Of a stretch of DNA of 64,000 nt, positions 25,143 through 34,078 are shown one piece after another. The notes under the pieces are model-generated. The model was not told the origin of the DNA, did not search any database, and saw nothing but the letters and a program-made list of their open reading frames with translations. The position numbers were made by a program, and so were the translations under genes. The DNA comes from Candidatus Wallbacteria bacterium. Its GTDB lineage: Bacteria > Muiribacteriota > UBA6191 > JACPRK01. Each line of letters begins with the position of its first letter. The stretch's first letter is position 1. Where the stretch lies: positions 1 through 64,000 of the forward strand of contig JACQZN010000013.1 of assembly GCA_016213845.1 (NCBI GenBank), given 5' to 3'.

Positions 25143-25706
25143 TTACCTGCCGCTCCTCGGATCGAGCCTCACCGAGAGCTGCGTGGCCGAGTAGAGCAGC
25201 TGTCCTCGGGCCCCGCCCGGAGGGCGGGCGTAGATGTCGCACTGGTACTTGCGAGTGCTATCGTCGATCTTGGCTCCCATGACGACCAGCTCCTTGTCGT
25301 AGAGGAAGTCCTGGTGCGCCGGACTGAGCGCCGCGCCGTTGGGCGGACCGACCGTTCCCGAGTTGCTGCTGAGGAACTGCGTGGAGTTGGAGCTGGTGAG
25401 CGTGTCCGAGATCGAGACGGTCTTGAGGCCGAGCGTCGGGCTCGGGTTGTTGTTGAGCTTGTCAATCTTGAGGGCCGACGGCAGCGACGTCGCCTCTGGG
25501 TAGTTGACGTACCAGTCGAGCTGCTGATTGGCGATGGAGGCCGCCTCGGAGTTCGTGCGGCCCGCGTCGACCAGCGCGCTCGAGGAGCTGAGACTGGCCG
25601 TCACCAGCACCGCAGCGCTCGACAGCACGAGCATGCCGACCAGCACCTCGACCATCGAGAATCCGCCGCGAGGCCAGAAGGCATGCCCGGTTGCAGCATC
25701 ATTCAT
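25143..25706 (-). CDS. PilV-like minor prepilin
   Basis: 187 residues. The prepilin leader is 15 residues ending RGG, cut before FSMVEVLVGMLVLSSAAVLV, with Glu5 present. The hydrophobic helix is followed by NQQLDWYVNYPE and a small beta domain. The ATG at 25706 overlaps the stop of the PilW-like gene by one base (TGATG), showing translational coupling. Minor pilins of this kind prime pilus or pseudopilus assembly in the inner membrane after cleavage by PilD; pilD is not in the window. Confidence 0.88.
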   Translation of the reverse strand: MNDAATGHAFWPRGGFSMVEVLVGMLVLSSAAVLVTASLSSSSALVDAGRTNSEAASIANQQLDWYVNYPEATSLPSALKIDKLNNNPSPTLGLKTVSISDTLTSSNSTQFLSSNSGTVGPPNGAALSPAHQDFLYDKELVVMGAKIDDSTRKYQCDIYARPPGGARGQLLYSATQLSVRLDPRSGR

Positions 25707-26338
25707 CAGCCTCGGCCTGCTTTCAGGTACTCCACCGTCCAGGTGGTGCCTCGGGAGTACGGGCCCGTCGACGTGTTCGGCCAGGGGTTACTGCTGGCCT
25801 TGAAGCCGCTGACTCCATAGCCGATGATCTCCGACTTCCTGCGGTTGGTCTCGGAGCCGACCCAGGTGCCGACGTCGGAGTTCGTCATGAGATGGAAGTT
25901 GTCGGAGCCTGCAACGGCCTGGAAGGTATCGCCATAGGGGACCGTCGGGTCCTCGCCGATCTTGTTCTCGTAGATGTAGAGACGCTCCTGGTAGTAGTAG
26001 ATGACGCCGGACCAGGACGTGACGGACGACTGAAAAGCGGATTTGAGGTAGTTGAACGTGATGACGTTGTTCCCGGCGGAGACGGTGTCGGGGCGGACCT
26101 TGAGGGCGCTCAGGTTGGGCTTGCGGAGCGCTTCGTTGACGCGGTCGGACGTCAAGGTGGAGGTGTAGAGGTTCTCCCGGACGTCACGCACCACGTTGTA
26201 GTTGACCATCGACGTCTGGTAGAGCATGCCGACGCCCATCATCACCACGGAGCTGACGATGCTGGCGATGAGCATCTCGACGAGCGTGACGCCGCTCCTG
26301 GTGAGCCGTTCAGAAATTTCGCTGGGTGCCGGACGCAT
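25706..26338 (-). CDS. PilW-like minor prepilin
   Basis: 210 residues from the ATG at 26338 (MRPAPSEISERLTRSG leader, cut before VTLVEMLIASIVSSVVMMGV; Glu5 present). The start lies 28 bases inside the preceding FimT-like gene. A longer in-frame start at 26410 would put 40 residues before the cleavage site and is less likely. The C-terminal domain carries YYYQERLYIYENK and is probably exposed. The order FimT-PilW-PilV-PilX is the familiar minor-pilin operon order. Confidence 0.87.
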   Translation of the reverse strand: MRPAPSEISERLTRSGVTLVEMLIASIVSSVVMMGVGMLYQTSMVNYNVVRDVRENLYTSTLTSDRVNEALRKPNLSALKVRPDTVSAGNNVITFNYLKSAFQSSVTSWSGVIYYYQERLYIYENKIGEDPTVPYGDTFQAVAGSDNFHLMTNSDVGTWVGSETNRRKSEIIGYGVSGFKASSNPWPNTSTGPYSRGTTWTVEYLKAGRG

Positions 26339-27167
26339 CGATCGAGTACGGAGTCGCGGTGCCGGTGTCGCAGAGGGCCGAGAGCTCCACCGTCCCGTTG
26401 TCACGAACACGGAGCCGATAGAATCCCATGTTGGGGTTCTTGATATCGAATGAGTAGGCCTTGGAGCTGCCGAAAGTCTCCTCGATCAGACTGCTGACGA
26501 CGCCACTGCCCGTCATCAGGCGGCCCTTCGAGTCGAACTGGATGACGGTGTTGTCCGACAGAGGGAGCTGAGTCCCCGGAAAGGGAGCGCCGTGGAGCGT
26601 CGTCTCCTCGTGCAGGTTGACGATCGCCGGCCGGATCGAGATCCGGTTGGTCTGCTCCGATTCGGTCAGCGCCGAGGAGAGCGAACTACCCAGCGTGGGA
26701 CGGCTCAGCTCGTTCAGGTCGCGGTAGTTGTTCTCCATGACGCTGTCGCTGTCGCTGAAGAGAACGAAGCACCAGGGCGTGTCGTTGGACGTCGTGAAGG
26801 CGGTGATCGACTGCCTGTCCGTGGAGAGCTGTCCCCGGAAAATCGTGACGCCGTAGTTTCCGGTCCCTCCGCGAGCCATCGCCAACGCCCGGGCTTTGCG
26901 AATGGCCTCGAGGAGGTTCTCGGCGTCCCGCCTGGAGCGGAAGTAGCTGATCTGGGGCGTGATGATGCCGGCGCCGAAGGCCGCCATCCCGCCGACGATG
27001 ACGATCGTGACCATGATCTCGATCAGCGTGAACGCCCGGCGAGACCGAGGGCGCGCCCTGGCCTCGCCGGATGCGTCGAGCCAGGCACGGGCGGAGCCCC
27101 GAACGGCATCCTGCGTCCGGGACTCGCCAGCGCCCGGCCCCACAGACAATCGGTCTGCAGCCGGCAC
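26310..27167 (-). CDS. FimT/GspH-like prepilin with long leader and Ala at -1
   Basis: 285 residues. The prepilin motif is RRAFTLIEIMVTIVIVGGMA, with Glu5, but it begins only after about 45 residues, and the residue before the cleavage site is Ala instead of Gly. No ATG, GTG or TTG lies closer to the motif in this frame, so the long leader seems real unless translation starts at a non-standard codon. A GspH/FimT-type beta domain follows (LLEAIRKARALAMARGG). It begins 10 bases after the stop of the PilA-like gene in the same operon. Confidence 0.85.
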   Translation of the reverse strand: MPAADRLSVGPGAGESRTQDAVRGSARAWLDASGEARARPRSRRAFTLIEIMVTIVIVGGMAAFGAGIITPQISYFRSRRDAENLLEAIRKARALAMARGGTGNYGVTIFRGQLSTDRQSITAFTTSNDTPWCFVLFSDSDSVMENNYRDLNELSRPTLGSSLSSALTESEQTNRISIRPAIVNLHEETTLHGAPFPGTQLPLSDNTVIQFDSKGRLMTGSGVVSSLIEETFGSSKAYSFDIKNPNMGFYRLRVRDNGTVELSALCDTGTATPYSIDASGTQRNF

Positions 27168-27177
27168 GGCCAGGACC

Positions 27178-27753
27178 TCAGTGATGCGAAGTCTTGTCTG
27201 TGCCGTCGGGGCCGACCTTGGTCGTCAGCGACTCGGTGCCGCCCCACTGCAGGCAGACGACGCCGCGGCGGTTGTTGTTCAGCGCCACAGCCGAGTTGAC
27301 GTCGCTCACCCACATGTAGAGGTCCGTGCCCGAGCGCGAGACCGCGCCGATGCCGCCGTTCTGGCTGGCGTGCTCCGGGCACATGAAGACGTTGTCGTCG
27401 CGGATGTAGGCCGCGATGGCGCGATTGTTGTTGTCCTTGGCCGTCGTCGTCGGCGCGTTGGTGTTCAGCTGGCTCGGGATGGTCCCGCTCGTCGCCGTGA
27501 TGTCACCACCGCCGTTGAACTTCATCGTCACCTTGCTCGCCTTCGTGATGGCGACCTTCTGGCTCTCCCAGACACCAACGCCCTTGTCGACGCTGGTCTG
27601 GTTCGAGATGCACGTGCTGCGTCTCGAATCCGTCGTGAACTCCGTGTACTTCGAAACTCCCATCGTCGCCAGAACGCCGATGATGACGATCACGACGAGG
27701 ATTTCAATGAGTGTGAAGCCCCGGCGCGCCCCGATGCGAATGTGCCTGGTCAT
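27178..27753 (-). CDS. PilA/GspG-like prepilin, first gene of the pilin cluster
   Basis: 191 residues from the ATG at 27753, with AGGAGGG upstream; the frame is open further up but lacks support. The leader is MTRHIRIGARRG, cut before FTLIEILVVIVIIGVLATMG, with Glu5. The globular part has Cys residues at STCISN, FMCPEHA and VVCLQWG. As the first gene of a five-gene prepilin cluster, with its own sigma-54-type promoter at 27815-27830, it may be the major pilin; the GspG-like pilin at 59429 is the other candidate. Confidence 0.9.
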   Translation of the reverse strand: MTRHIRIGARRGFTLIEILVVIVIIGVLATMGVSKYTEFTTDSRRSTCISNQTSVDKGVGVWESQKVAITKASKVTMKFNGGGDITATSGTIPSQLNTNAPTTTAKDNNNRAIAAYIRDDNVFMCPEHASQNGGIGAVSRSGTDLYMWVSDVNSAVALNNNRRGVVCLQWGGTESLTTKVGPDGTDKTSHH

Positions 27754-27814
27754 GCCACGACCCTCCTGAGGGTTGTTCGCCGGACGGTCGCCGGCTTTTC
27801 GGATCCATTCTTGA

Positions 27815-27830
27815 TGCAATGGGCATACCA
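27815..27830 (-). promoter_or_regulatory. Sigma-54 (-24/-12) promoter of the pilin cluster
   Basis: Minus strand TGGTATGCCCATTGCA (27830-27815) against the sigma-54 consensus TGGCACRNNNNTTGCW: GG at -24 and GC at -12 are at the right 10-base spacing, with only two mismatches (C to T at positions 4 and 6). The start would be near 27803, about 50 bases before the ATG at 27753. The adjacent NtrC-type activator carries GAFTGA, which contacts sigma-54. Confidence 0.75.
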
Positions 27831-27972
27831 GCTTCACCGCGGACCGCTCTTGCCCGCTCCAGGCTCGGAAGCCGCCCATGGTCAGTCAGGGGCACTGTCG
27901 GCTTTTCCCGACAACTCCACCTGGAGGCGTCGGCTCAACCATCCACCGCCCCCCCCCCGGCGGAATCGCTCC

Positions 27973-29391
27973 CTACTCTTCCCGGTCCAGCCCCAGCTCG
28001 GCCACGAGCTTGCCCAGGTCCTGGCGGTTGTAGCCGATCGCCGCCGCCGTGCGGGAGACGTTGAACCCGTTGCGCCGCAGGTGGTGCAGCAGGAACTTGC
28101 GATGGAACATCCGCACCACCTCCGCCTTGGCCGTCTTGTAGCTCGTCTCGCCAGGGGGAAACCCGACCTGGTACCCCTCCCCCCTCGTCCCCAGCAGTGC
28201 CTCCACGTCGATCGCCCCGACCTGGCCTCCTTCGGTGACGATGAAGAGCCGCTCCACGATGTTCTTCAGCTCCCGCACGTTCCCCGGCCACTCGTAGGCC
28301 GCCAGCGCCTCGACGGCCTGAGCAGTCACGGCCTTGGTCTCCTCCATCTCCCGGTTGAAGTGTCCCGCAAAGTACTCGACCAGCTCCGGCACGTCCTCCC
28401 GGCGGCTCCTGAGCGGCGCTACCTCGATCGGGAACACGTTCAGCCGGTAGAAGAGGTCCTCCCGGAATCGCCCCTCCTTCACCTCCCGAGCCAGGTCGCA
28501 GTTCGTCGCCGCGATCACCCGCACGTCCACCTTCACCACCCGTTCGTCCCCCACGCGTGAGAACTCCCGCTCCTGCAGCGCCCGCAACAGCTTCGGCTGA
28601 AGCGCCAGCGGGATCTCGCCGATCTCGTCGAGGAAGAGCGTGCCGCCGTGAGCCAGCTCGAACTTGCCCCGCACCTCCCGCACCGCTCCCGTGAAGGCTC
28701 CCCGGGCATGGCCGAAGAATTCGCTCTCCAGAAGTCCCTCCGGGATCGCCCCGCAGTTCACCACCACGAACGGGCAGCCGCTGCGCGGAGAAAGCCGGTG
28801 GATGCTCTGCGCCACCAGCTCCTTGCCGGTCCCCGACTCCCCCTGGATGAGCACCGTGGTCGAATCCCTCGACGCCACGCGGTCGATCAGCTTGCGCACG
28901 GCCTTCATCGCCGCGCTCTGACCAATCAACTCGTGGCGCGACAGGAGCTTCAGACTCAATTCCTTCAATCGCCCCAGCGACTCCAACTGCCGGAACACCT
29001 TCGCCCGGATCTCGGGCCACGGCGCGTCCTTGAAGATGTAGTCCGAGACCTCCTTGTAGCGGATCAGCAGGTTCACGGCGAACGTCTTGCTCTGACTCGA
29101 GAGCACGATGGTTCGGCTTCCGGCCGAGCTCGACGCCACGTACTCCAGCAGCTTCACGCCGGCCTCATGGTCGAGCCGGTCAGCGGCCGCATCGTCGGCT
29201 CCCACCGGGAAGATGACGTCCAGCAGCAGGAGGTCGGGCTTCAGCCGGTCGACCTTCTTGATGGCCTCCTTGAGCGTCGAGGCGAAGTGGAACGTCGCCA
29301 GCTCCCCGGATTGCCTCGCAAGCTCCTCGCGGATCTCGTAGGCGTAGTTGGCGTCGTCCTCGACCACCAGGACCGTCAGCGGCGTCGTCAT
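27973..29391 (-). CDS. pilR: Sigma-54-dependent response regulator, PilR/NtrC type
   Basis: 472 residues: receiver domain (1-135) with Asp58 as phosphoacceptor (LLLLDVIFPVG) and an Asp/Ala-rich insert just after it; AAA+ domain (about 155-390) with Walker A GESGTGKE (184-191), sigma-54-contact loop GAFTGA (231-236) and Walker B GGTLFLDEIGE; and a Fis-type helix-turn-helix at the end (NVSRTAAAIGYNRQDLGKL). It is placed between its sensor kinase (7 bases upstream) and the pilin operon that has a sigma-54 promoter, as PilR is in Myxococcus and Pseudomonas. The name pilR rests on this context. Confidence 0.92.
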   Translation of the reverse strand: MTTPLTVLVVEDDANYAYEIREELARQSGELATFHFASTLKEAIKKVDRLKPDLLLLDVIFPVGADDAAADRLDHEAGVKLLEYVASSSAGSRTIVLSSQSKTFAVNLLIRYKEVSDYIFKDAPWPEIRAKVFRQLESLGRLKELSLKLLSRHELIGQSAAMKAVRKLIDRVASRDSTTVLIQGESGTGKELVAQSIHRLSPRSGCPFVVVNCGAIPEGLLESEFFGHARGAFTGAVREVRGKFELAHGGTLFLDEIGEIPLALQPKLLRALQEREFSRVGDERVVKVDVRVIAATNCDLAREVKEGRFREDLFYRLNVFPIEVAPLRSRREDVPELVEYFAGHFNREMEETKAVTAQAVEALAAYEWPGNVRELKNIVERLFIVTEGGQVGAIDVEALLGTRGEGYQVGFPPGETSYKTAKAEVVRMFHRKFLLHHLRRNGFNVSRTAAAIGYNRQDLGKLVAELGLDREE

Positions 29392-29398
29392 CAGGGCC

Positions 29399-31501
29399 TC
29401 ATTCCGTCATCGTCGGCAGGTTGATCTCCACGCGGGCGCCACGGCCGTGGCTGCGGTTGGCGACGGCCAGCACGCCGCCGTGGCGCTCGGCCAGATGCAT
29501 CGAGGTCGAAAGCCCCGTCCCCGCCCCGCCGGGCTTGGTCGAGTACCGCTCTCGGGCGAGCCTCTCGGCCAACCCCTCGGGGAGACCCGGCCCGTCGTCC
29601 TCGACCACCACGGCCAGATAGCGTCGATCGCCTCCCCGGCGCAGACCGAACGTCACCGCCTGAGCGCCAGCCTCCACGGCGTTATGGACTGCGTCCTCCA
29701 GGATCGTTTTCAGATCGTGCCGGAGCTCATCGGGCCGCGCCGTGCGCACGGTCCAGCCGGCCTCCCCGGCCTCCTCGAAAGCCGTCTGCGCGACCCCGCC
29801 GGCGCCCCGCGAAACCAGCTCCACCAGCTGCGCCAGATCGACCTCCAGCGTCTCCAGGAACCGGGCAATCCCGACCGACAGCCCGACGAACTGCTCCGAG
29901 ACTTCCGAGAGCAGCCGTCCGGCCTCTACCTCGGAGAGCTGGGCGATTCGCGCGACCTGCCCGCGCAGCTCCTGGAGCTCCAGTCGCTCCACCTGCTCCA
30001 TGAGCGCCGTCAGCTCAGGCACCGCCCGCGCCGGCGTCGCGGGCCGCTGGCGGGCCTGCTCCTCCAGCGCCGCCAGCATCTTGTCGACCTCCAGGAGATT
30101 GGCCTCCCGGCCGAATATCGACACCGCCTTGCCGGGCTCGCCGGGGAACCGCTTGATGACCGAGAACTTGCTTTTCAGCCCGTGAATCCAGTGACGGTGC
30201 ACGTGCTCCAACCAGCGCACGCAGTTGGCCACGGCCGTCCGCTCCCGCTCCTCGGCATCGAGCCTGAGGACGGTATCCAGGACATCGACTCCGCGACGGA
30301 TCTCGGCGGTCGAGGCTCCGGCCTCCAGCAACATCTGGAGGCCCTTGGCCGCATGCTCGATGACCGGAGACGCCGGCCCGCCCGGCGCGGCCAGCTGGGC
30401 AAGAAAGGCGTAGGGCACCGTCGCCGGCGCCGCGGGCATCGAAGCCAGCCTGAGCTCGCCCCGGTCGTTGGCCAGCACGCGCGACGGTTCGAACCCGCCC
30501 GTCTTCTCGGCGAGCTCGACCAGGCGGCGGAGCCACTCGACCCGCTCGGACAAGGAGACGCCGGCCAGCTCGGGTAGCGGCCTGCCGTCGAAGGACTCGA
30601 CGCAGAAGTAGGGCAGCCTGTCCTTGCGGATGTCGTAGACCTTCAGGATGCACGGGTGGTCCCAGGCGGCCAGCGCGCGCGCCTCGCTCAGGAAGGCGTC
30701 AATTGCGGCCTCGTTGGCGTGCTCGGGTTTCAGCGCGCGCAAGACGACCTGGCGGCCCAGGTCGCGGTCGAGCGCCTCGCAGACCACGCTCTGCCCGCGG
30801 TCCTCCCGCACGGTCAGATCCGAGTAGCGCTCCGAGATCGCGCCGTCCAGGAAGGAGTACGCGGGCGCCAGCCGACGGGAGCGCTCCAGATCGCCGATCT
30901 CCTGCAGCTGCTGGCTCACGTCGCGGAACCCGATGTCCATCAGGAAGAGCTTGAGGAACTGCTCCTTGGCCCGGGCCAGGAACGCGTGCTTCTTGTAGGC
31001 GAGCGCGATGTTGTAGCGCTGGTCGCTGGTGAAGAAGTCGGCAGCAAGCTCGCCCTGCAGCCGTGAGGCCTCGTCGAAGCGCCCGAGCTCGAGCATGGCC
31101 AGCAGCAGGTGGTAGCGAGCCGACCTGTGGAGCTCGAGGGCCTCCTGCCCCACGCGGGCCAGGTAGGTGATCGCCCGCTCCCACTCGCCGGCCTCGAAAC
31201 AGAAGAGCCCGGCCTCGTGGAGCCGCTCGGCCGTCGGGTCGGTCCGCAGGACTTCCTCCATGAAGGTGTAGATCTTCGCCGGGTGCGCCGCCTGGCGTTT
31301 GCTCCTCTGGATCAGATGCCGCAGGATCACCGAGAGGATCACGCCGACCACCAGCACGAACGCCAGGAAGTAGGTGAAGATCGGGTTCCCAAGCGGTGGT
31401 CGGACTCCCGTCGGCGGCACCCAGGTCAGCACGACCAGCCAGGGCGCCAGCACCAGCGCCGGCCAGAAGGCGTATCGGATGTACTGCAGGGCCTGCTTCA
31501 A
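29399..31501 (-). CDS. Membrane histidine kinase with TPR and protein-kinase-like pseudokinase domains
   Basis: 700 residues from a TTG at 31501, with GAGGAG 9 bases upstream, 16 bases after the previous stop; upstream codons in frame lie inside the neighbour. Two membrane helices (about 11-28, 41-60). TPR-like helices at 80-205. Residues about 215-400 resemble a Hanks-type kinase (RQVVLRALKPEHANEAAIDA; FLSEARALAAWDHPCILKVYD), but the VAIK Lys is Arg255, and the HRD Asp, catalytic Asn and DFG are absent, so it is a pseudokinase. The histidine-kinase part has a possible H-box at His440 (HWIHGLKSKFSVI), an N-box (ILEDAVHNAVEAG), G1 (EDDGPGLP) and G2 (GGAGTGLS). It fills the PilS position next to the PilR-like regulator. 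Confidence 0.88.
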   Translation of the reverse strand: MKQALQYIRYAFWPALVLAPWLVVLTWVPPTGVRPPLGNPIFTYFLAFVLVVGVILSVILRHLIQRSKRQAAHPAKIYTFMEEVLRTDPTAERLHEAGLFCFEAGEWERAITYLARVGQEALELHRSARYHLLLAMLELGRFDEASRLQGELAADFFTSDQRYNIALAYKKHAFLARAKEQFLKLFLMDIGFRDVSQQLQEIGDLERSRRLAPAYSFLDGAISERYSDLTVREDRGQSVVCEALDRDLGRQVVLRALKPEHANEAAIDAFLSEARALAAWDHPCILKVYDIRKDRLPYFCVESFDGRPLPELAGVSLSERVEWLRRLVELAEKTGGFEPSRVLANDRGELRLASMPAAPATVPYAFLAQLAAPGGPASPVIEHAAKGLQMLLEAGASTAEIRRGVDVLDTVLRLDAEERERTAVANCVRWLEHVHRHWIHGLKSKFSVIKRFPGEPGKAVSIFGREANLLEVDKMLAALEEQARQRPATPARAVPELTALMEQVERLELQELRGQVARIAQLSEVEAGRLLSEVSEQFVGLSVGIARFLETLEVDLAQLVELVSRGAGGVAQTAFEEAGEAGWTVRTARPDELRHDLKTILEDAVHNAVEAGAQAVTFGLRRGGDRRYLAVVVEDDGPGLPEGLAERLARERYSTKPGGAGTGLSTSMHLAERHGGVLAVANRSHGRGARVEINLPTMTE

Positions 31502-31517
31502 CCGTCCGGGCTCCTCG

Positions 31518-32477
31518 CTACTTGCCCCCCGCAACACGCCATCGACTTCCGGAGGACCTGAATCGGCCAACCGTTGCCAGCAGCAGCACCAGGGCCACTC
31601 CGATCGCCAGGCTCCGGTAGAACCGGGCCACGACCGGCGGGTCTTCCCACCAGCGGGGTCGGAAAGGCCTGGGCGGCTTGCGGTCGAAGGTCCTGCTGCC
31701 TTCGGTGTGATCGTGGCCATGCTCCTTCGCTTCGAGCGGAACCGGCCGCACCGTGGGTGGCTGCACGCCCAGTGCAGAATAGATCTCGTGCGCGGAATCG
31801 AGGCGATTGGGGTGCTCGAGCCAGCGCAGGGCCCGGGTGCGATCGCCGGCACGGAAGTAGTTCACGGCCAGCAACCCGGCCAGCAGGTCGGTGGCGAAGA
31901 CGAACCCTCTGGGGACCTCTTCGGCTCGCAGGCGGCGCCTCAGCTCGTAGGCCCGCAGCAGGTAGGGGATCGCCTCGGCGGGCCGGTTGAGATCGGCCGA
32001 GTGGTGGACGGCGATCTGGCCGAGCAGCTCCGAAGTGAGGGGATCTTCCGGGTTGAGCTCGACGCCCGCCTCCAGGAGTGCCAGCCCTTCCTGGTGCTTC
32101 GCCAGGCCGTAGATCAGGTGGTTGCCGCCCAGGCTGAAGGCCTCGATGAAGTGGGGGTCGAGGTAGGTGATCAGGCCGTAGAGGGGTACGATCTCCGTGT
32201 TGCCGGCCATCGTGATCCCGACGGCACCGTCGCCGAACTGGACCTTCTCGCCCTCGTGCACGTAGCGATCGATCTTGAGGTAGAGCAGCCGGGAGAGCAG
32301 GCCGCGCGCCTGGTAAGAGAGATTGCCGAGGAAGGAGCGGAGAAGCCCGGCCGCAGGTCCGGCCACGGGCTCCGCAGGGTCGTAGGAGTCGAGCGCGCGA
32401 TCGAGTCCCCAACCTGCAACCAGGAGCGGCAGAAGAAGCGCCAGCCACAGGGGCGCGACGTTCCGGAGCCGGTTCAT
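31518..32477 (-). CDS. Membrane-anchored TPR protein of the ABC exporter operon (PilG-like by position)
   Basis: 319 residues from the ATG at 32477, one base after the permease stop. The N-terminal helix (VAPLWLALLLPLLVAGWGLD) is an anchor or signal, and a second hydrophobic segment lies near the C-terminus (SLAIGVALVLLLATVGRF). Between them are TPR-like repeats (ALLEAGVELNPEDPLTSELL; EAIPYLLRAYELRRRL). In Myxococcus an ABC ATPase, a permease and a third protein (PilH, PilI, PilG) are needed for pilus assembly and lie by pilSRA; this gene would fill the third place. Homology to PilG itself was not established. Confidence 0.83.
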   Translation of the reverse strand: MNRLRNVAPLWLALLLPLLVAGWGLDRALDSYDPAEPVAGPAAGLLRSFLGNLSYQARGLLSRLLYLKIDRYVHEGEKVQFGDGAVGITMAGNTEIVPLYGLITYLDPHFIEAFSLGGNHLIYGLAKHQEGLALLEAGVELNPEDPLTSELLGQIAVHHSADLNRPAEAIPYLLRAYELRRRLRAEEVPRGFVFATDLLAGLLAVNYFRAGDRTRALRWLEHPNRLDSAHEIYSALGVQPPTVRPVPLEAKEHGHDHTEGSRTFDRKPPRPFRPRWWEDPPVVARFYRSLAIGVALVLLLATVGRFRSSGSRWRVAGGK

Positions 32478-32478
32478 C

Positions 32479-33243
32479 CTAAAGCTCCCTCGACTCCAGT
32501 ACCAGGCAGCTGGCCAGCAGCGCCGCCGCGGTGTAGACGGCGCCGTAGACCAGCAGAAGCCCCAGGAACTCGGCCGGCACGGCGTACTGGTGCACGACCA
32601 CGAAGCGGCTGTCGAAGTGCGAGAGGTCCGGCAAGAGCGCCAGCAGCGCGCCCGCACACGCGCGCAACCACCCGGGAGAGCTGGCCAGGAACGTGCCCGT
32701 CACCCAGTCGGACAGGTGCGCCACCACGTACACGAGCAGCGCCCCGAAAAGCGTCACCAGCCGTGACGCCAGCACGGACAGCAGCATCACCAGCGCCCCG
32801 TAGACGGCCATCTCGACGACCACCAGCCCCGCCCCCGCCAGCAAGTCCAGGTGCGGCCGGCCCGAGTAGAGCCAGACCAGCGCGAACATCTCGGCGATGA
32901 GCGGCGCCAGGTTCCCGACCAGCAGCGCCACGAGCGCCAGGTACTTGCCAGCGACCACCTCCCGCCAGCCGGCCGGCTTGCTGACGATGAACTGGATGCC
33001 GCGCGTCTCCAGCTCGTGCGGCAAGAGATCGCTGGCCGCAAACAACGCCAGCAGGAAGCCGAAGGTCGCCAGGACGAACATCGAGACGTCCTTCAGGAAC
33101 TTCACCTGGACCCCGGTCTCGAAGAAGGAGACCGACCCGCCCGCCCCGACGAGGACGGCGGTCACGATGAAGAAGACCACATAGAGCCGCTCGCGGAGCG
33201 CCTTCTTGAGCGTGAAGCGGGCGATGGTGAGCGCTGCGTTCAT
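32479..33243 (-). CDS. ABC-2 type permease (PilI-like by context)
   Basis: 254 residues from MNAALTIARFTLKKALRERL at 33243, a typical ABC-2 permease start. Six hydrophobic segments are visible (including LYVVFFIVTAVLVGAGGSV, MFVLATFGFLLALFAASDLL, GAGLVVVEMAVYGALVMLLS). The motif GIQFIVSKPAGWREVVAGKY between helices 2 and 3 is the usual cytoplasmic coupling region. It lies 19 bases downstream of its ATPase and is followed at once by the TPR protein. The substrate is unknown; the pilus context suggests a role in pilus assembly. Confidence 0.9.
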   Translation of the reverse strand: MNAALTIARFTLKKALRERLYVVFFIVTAVLVGAGGSVSFFETGVQVKFLKDVSMFVLATFGFLLALFAASDLLPHELETRGIQFIVSKPAGWREVVAGKYLALVALLVGNLAPLIAEMFALVWLYSGRPHLDLLAGAGLVVVEMAVYGALVMLLSVLASRLVTLFGALLVYVVAHLSDWVTGTFLASSPGWLRACAGALLALLPDLSHFDSRFVVVHQYAVPAEFLGLLLVYGAVYTAAALLASCLVLESREL

Positions 33244-33262
33244 CGTGAGTGGTTCACCGGCC

Positions 33263-34007
33263 TCAGTCCCGGTCGCTCTCGGCGTCGCCGCCGACGTGGC
33301 GGAGGAAGATCTGCTCGAGCGTGAGGCCGGGGTGGCTGGCCTCGAGCTCCGACAGGCTGGCGTCCGCCACGAGCCGGCCTTGATGGAGAATGGCGGCTCG
33401 ATCGCAGATCTCCTGGGCGTCGAGGAGCTGGTGGCTGCTGAAGAACACGGTGCCTCCGCCGGATCGATACTGCCGCAGAAGCTCCTTGAGCATGGCCCGG
33501 CCGACCGGGTCGAGGCCCGTGAAGGGTTCGTCCAGCAAGAGGAAAGCCGGGTCATGGAGCAGCGCCTGCGCCAGCCCCAGCCGCTGGCGCATCCCCTTCG
33601 AATAGGTGCCGACCCGCCGCCCCAGCGCTTCCGGCGCCAGAACAACCCGCGCGGCCGCCGCTGCCGCCCGCCGGGCCCGCTCGGTGTGCGGCACTCCGTA
33701 GAGGCACGCGGCGTACTCCAGGACTTCCGACCCGGTCAGGTAGTCGTGATAGTGCGGGCTCTCCGGCAGATACCCGCAACGGGCCAGCGCCCGCCGGTCC
33801 CCCGCATCGAACCCCAGCAGCCGGCAACGGCCCGCCGTCGGACGGGCGAACCCGAGCAGGATGCGGTTCGTCGTCGACTTGCCGGCGCCGTTCAACCCGA
33901 AGTACCCGAGGATCTGCCCCGCGGCCAGCTCCAGCGAGATGCCTCGCAAGACCTGACGGCCGCCGTAGGACTTGGTGACGTCCTCGAGGACGAGTACGGA
34001 GTTCAAG
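33263..34007 (-). CDS. ABC transporter ATP-binding protein (PilH-like by context)
   Basis: About 247 residues. Walker A (GLNGAGKST), Q-loop region (CGYLPESPHY), ABC signature (variant YSKGMRQRLGLAQAL), Walker B (AFLLLDEPFTGLDP) and H-loop (FFSSHQLLDA) are all intact. I favour the TTG at 34007, which puts LVLEDVTKSYGG near the N-terminus as in relatives; a GTG at 34054 would add 16 residues without family match. The stop lies 19 bases before the permease start. It powers the ABC-2 exporter of this operon. Confidence 0.9.
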
Positions 34008-34078
34008 CTAATCTGAGGGTGACACCGGGAACAGGGAGCTCCATTCTCCCACACCCGCCCCCCTTCGCGCCGCGCGCT

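Noticed and set aside
29399..31501. Active Ser/Thr protein kinase
   Set aside because: The VAIK lysine, HRD aspartate and DFG are all missing, so catalytic protein-kinase activity is unlikely.
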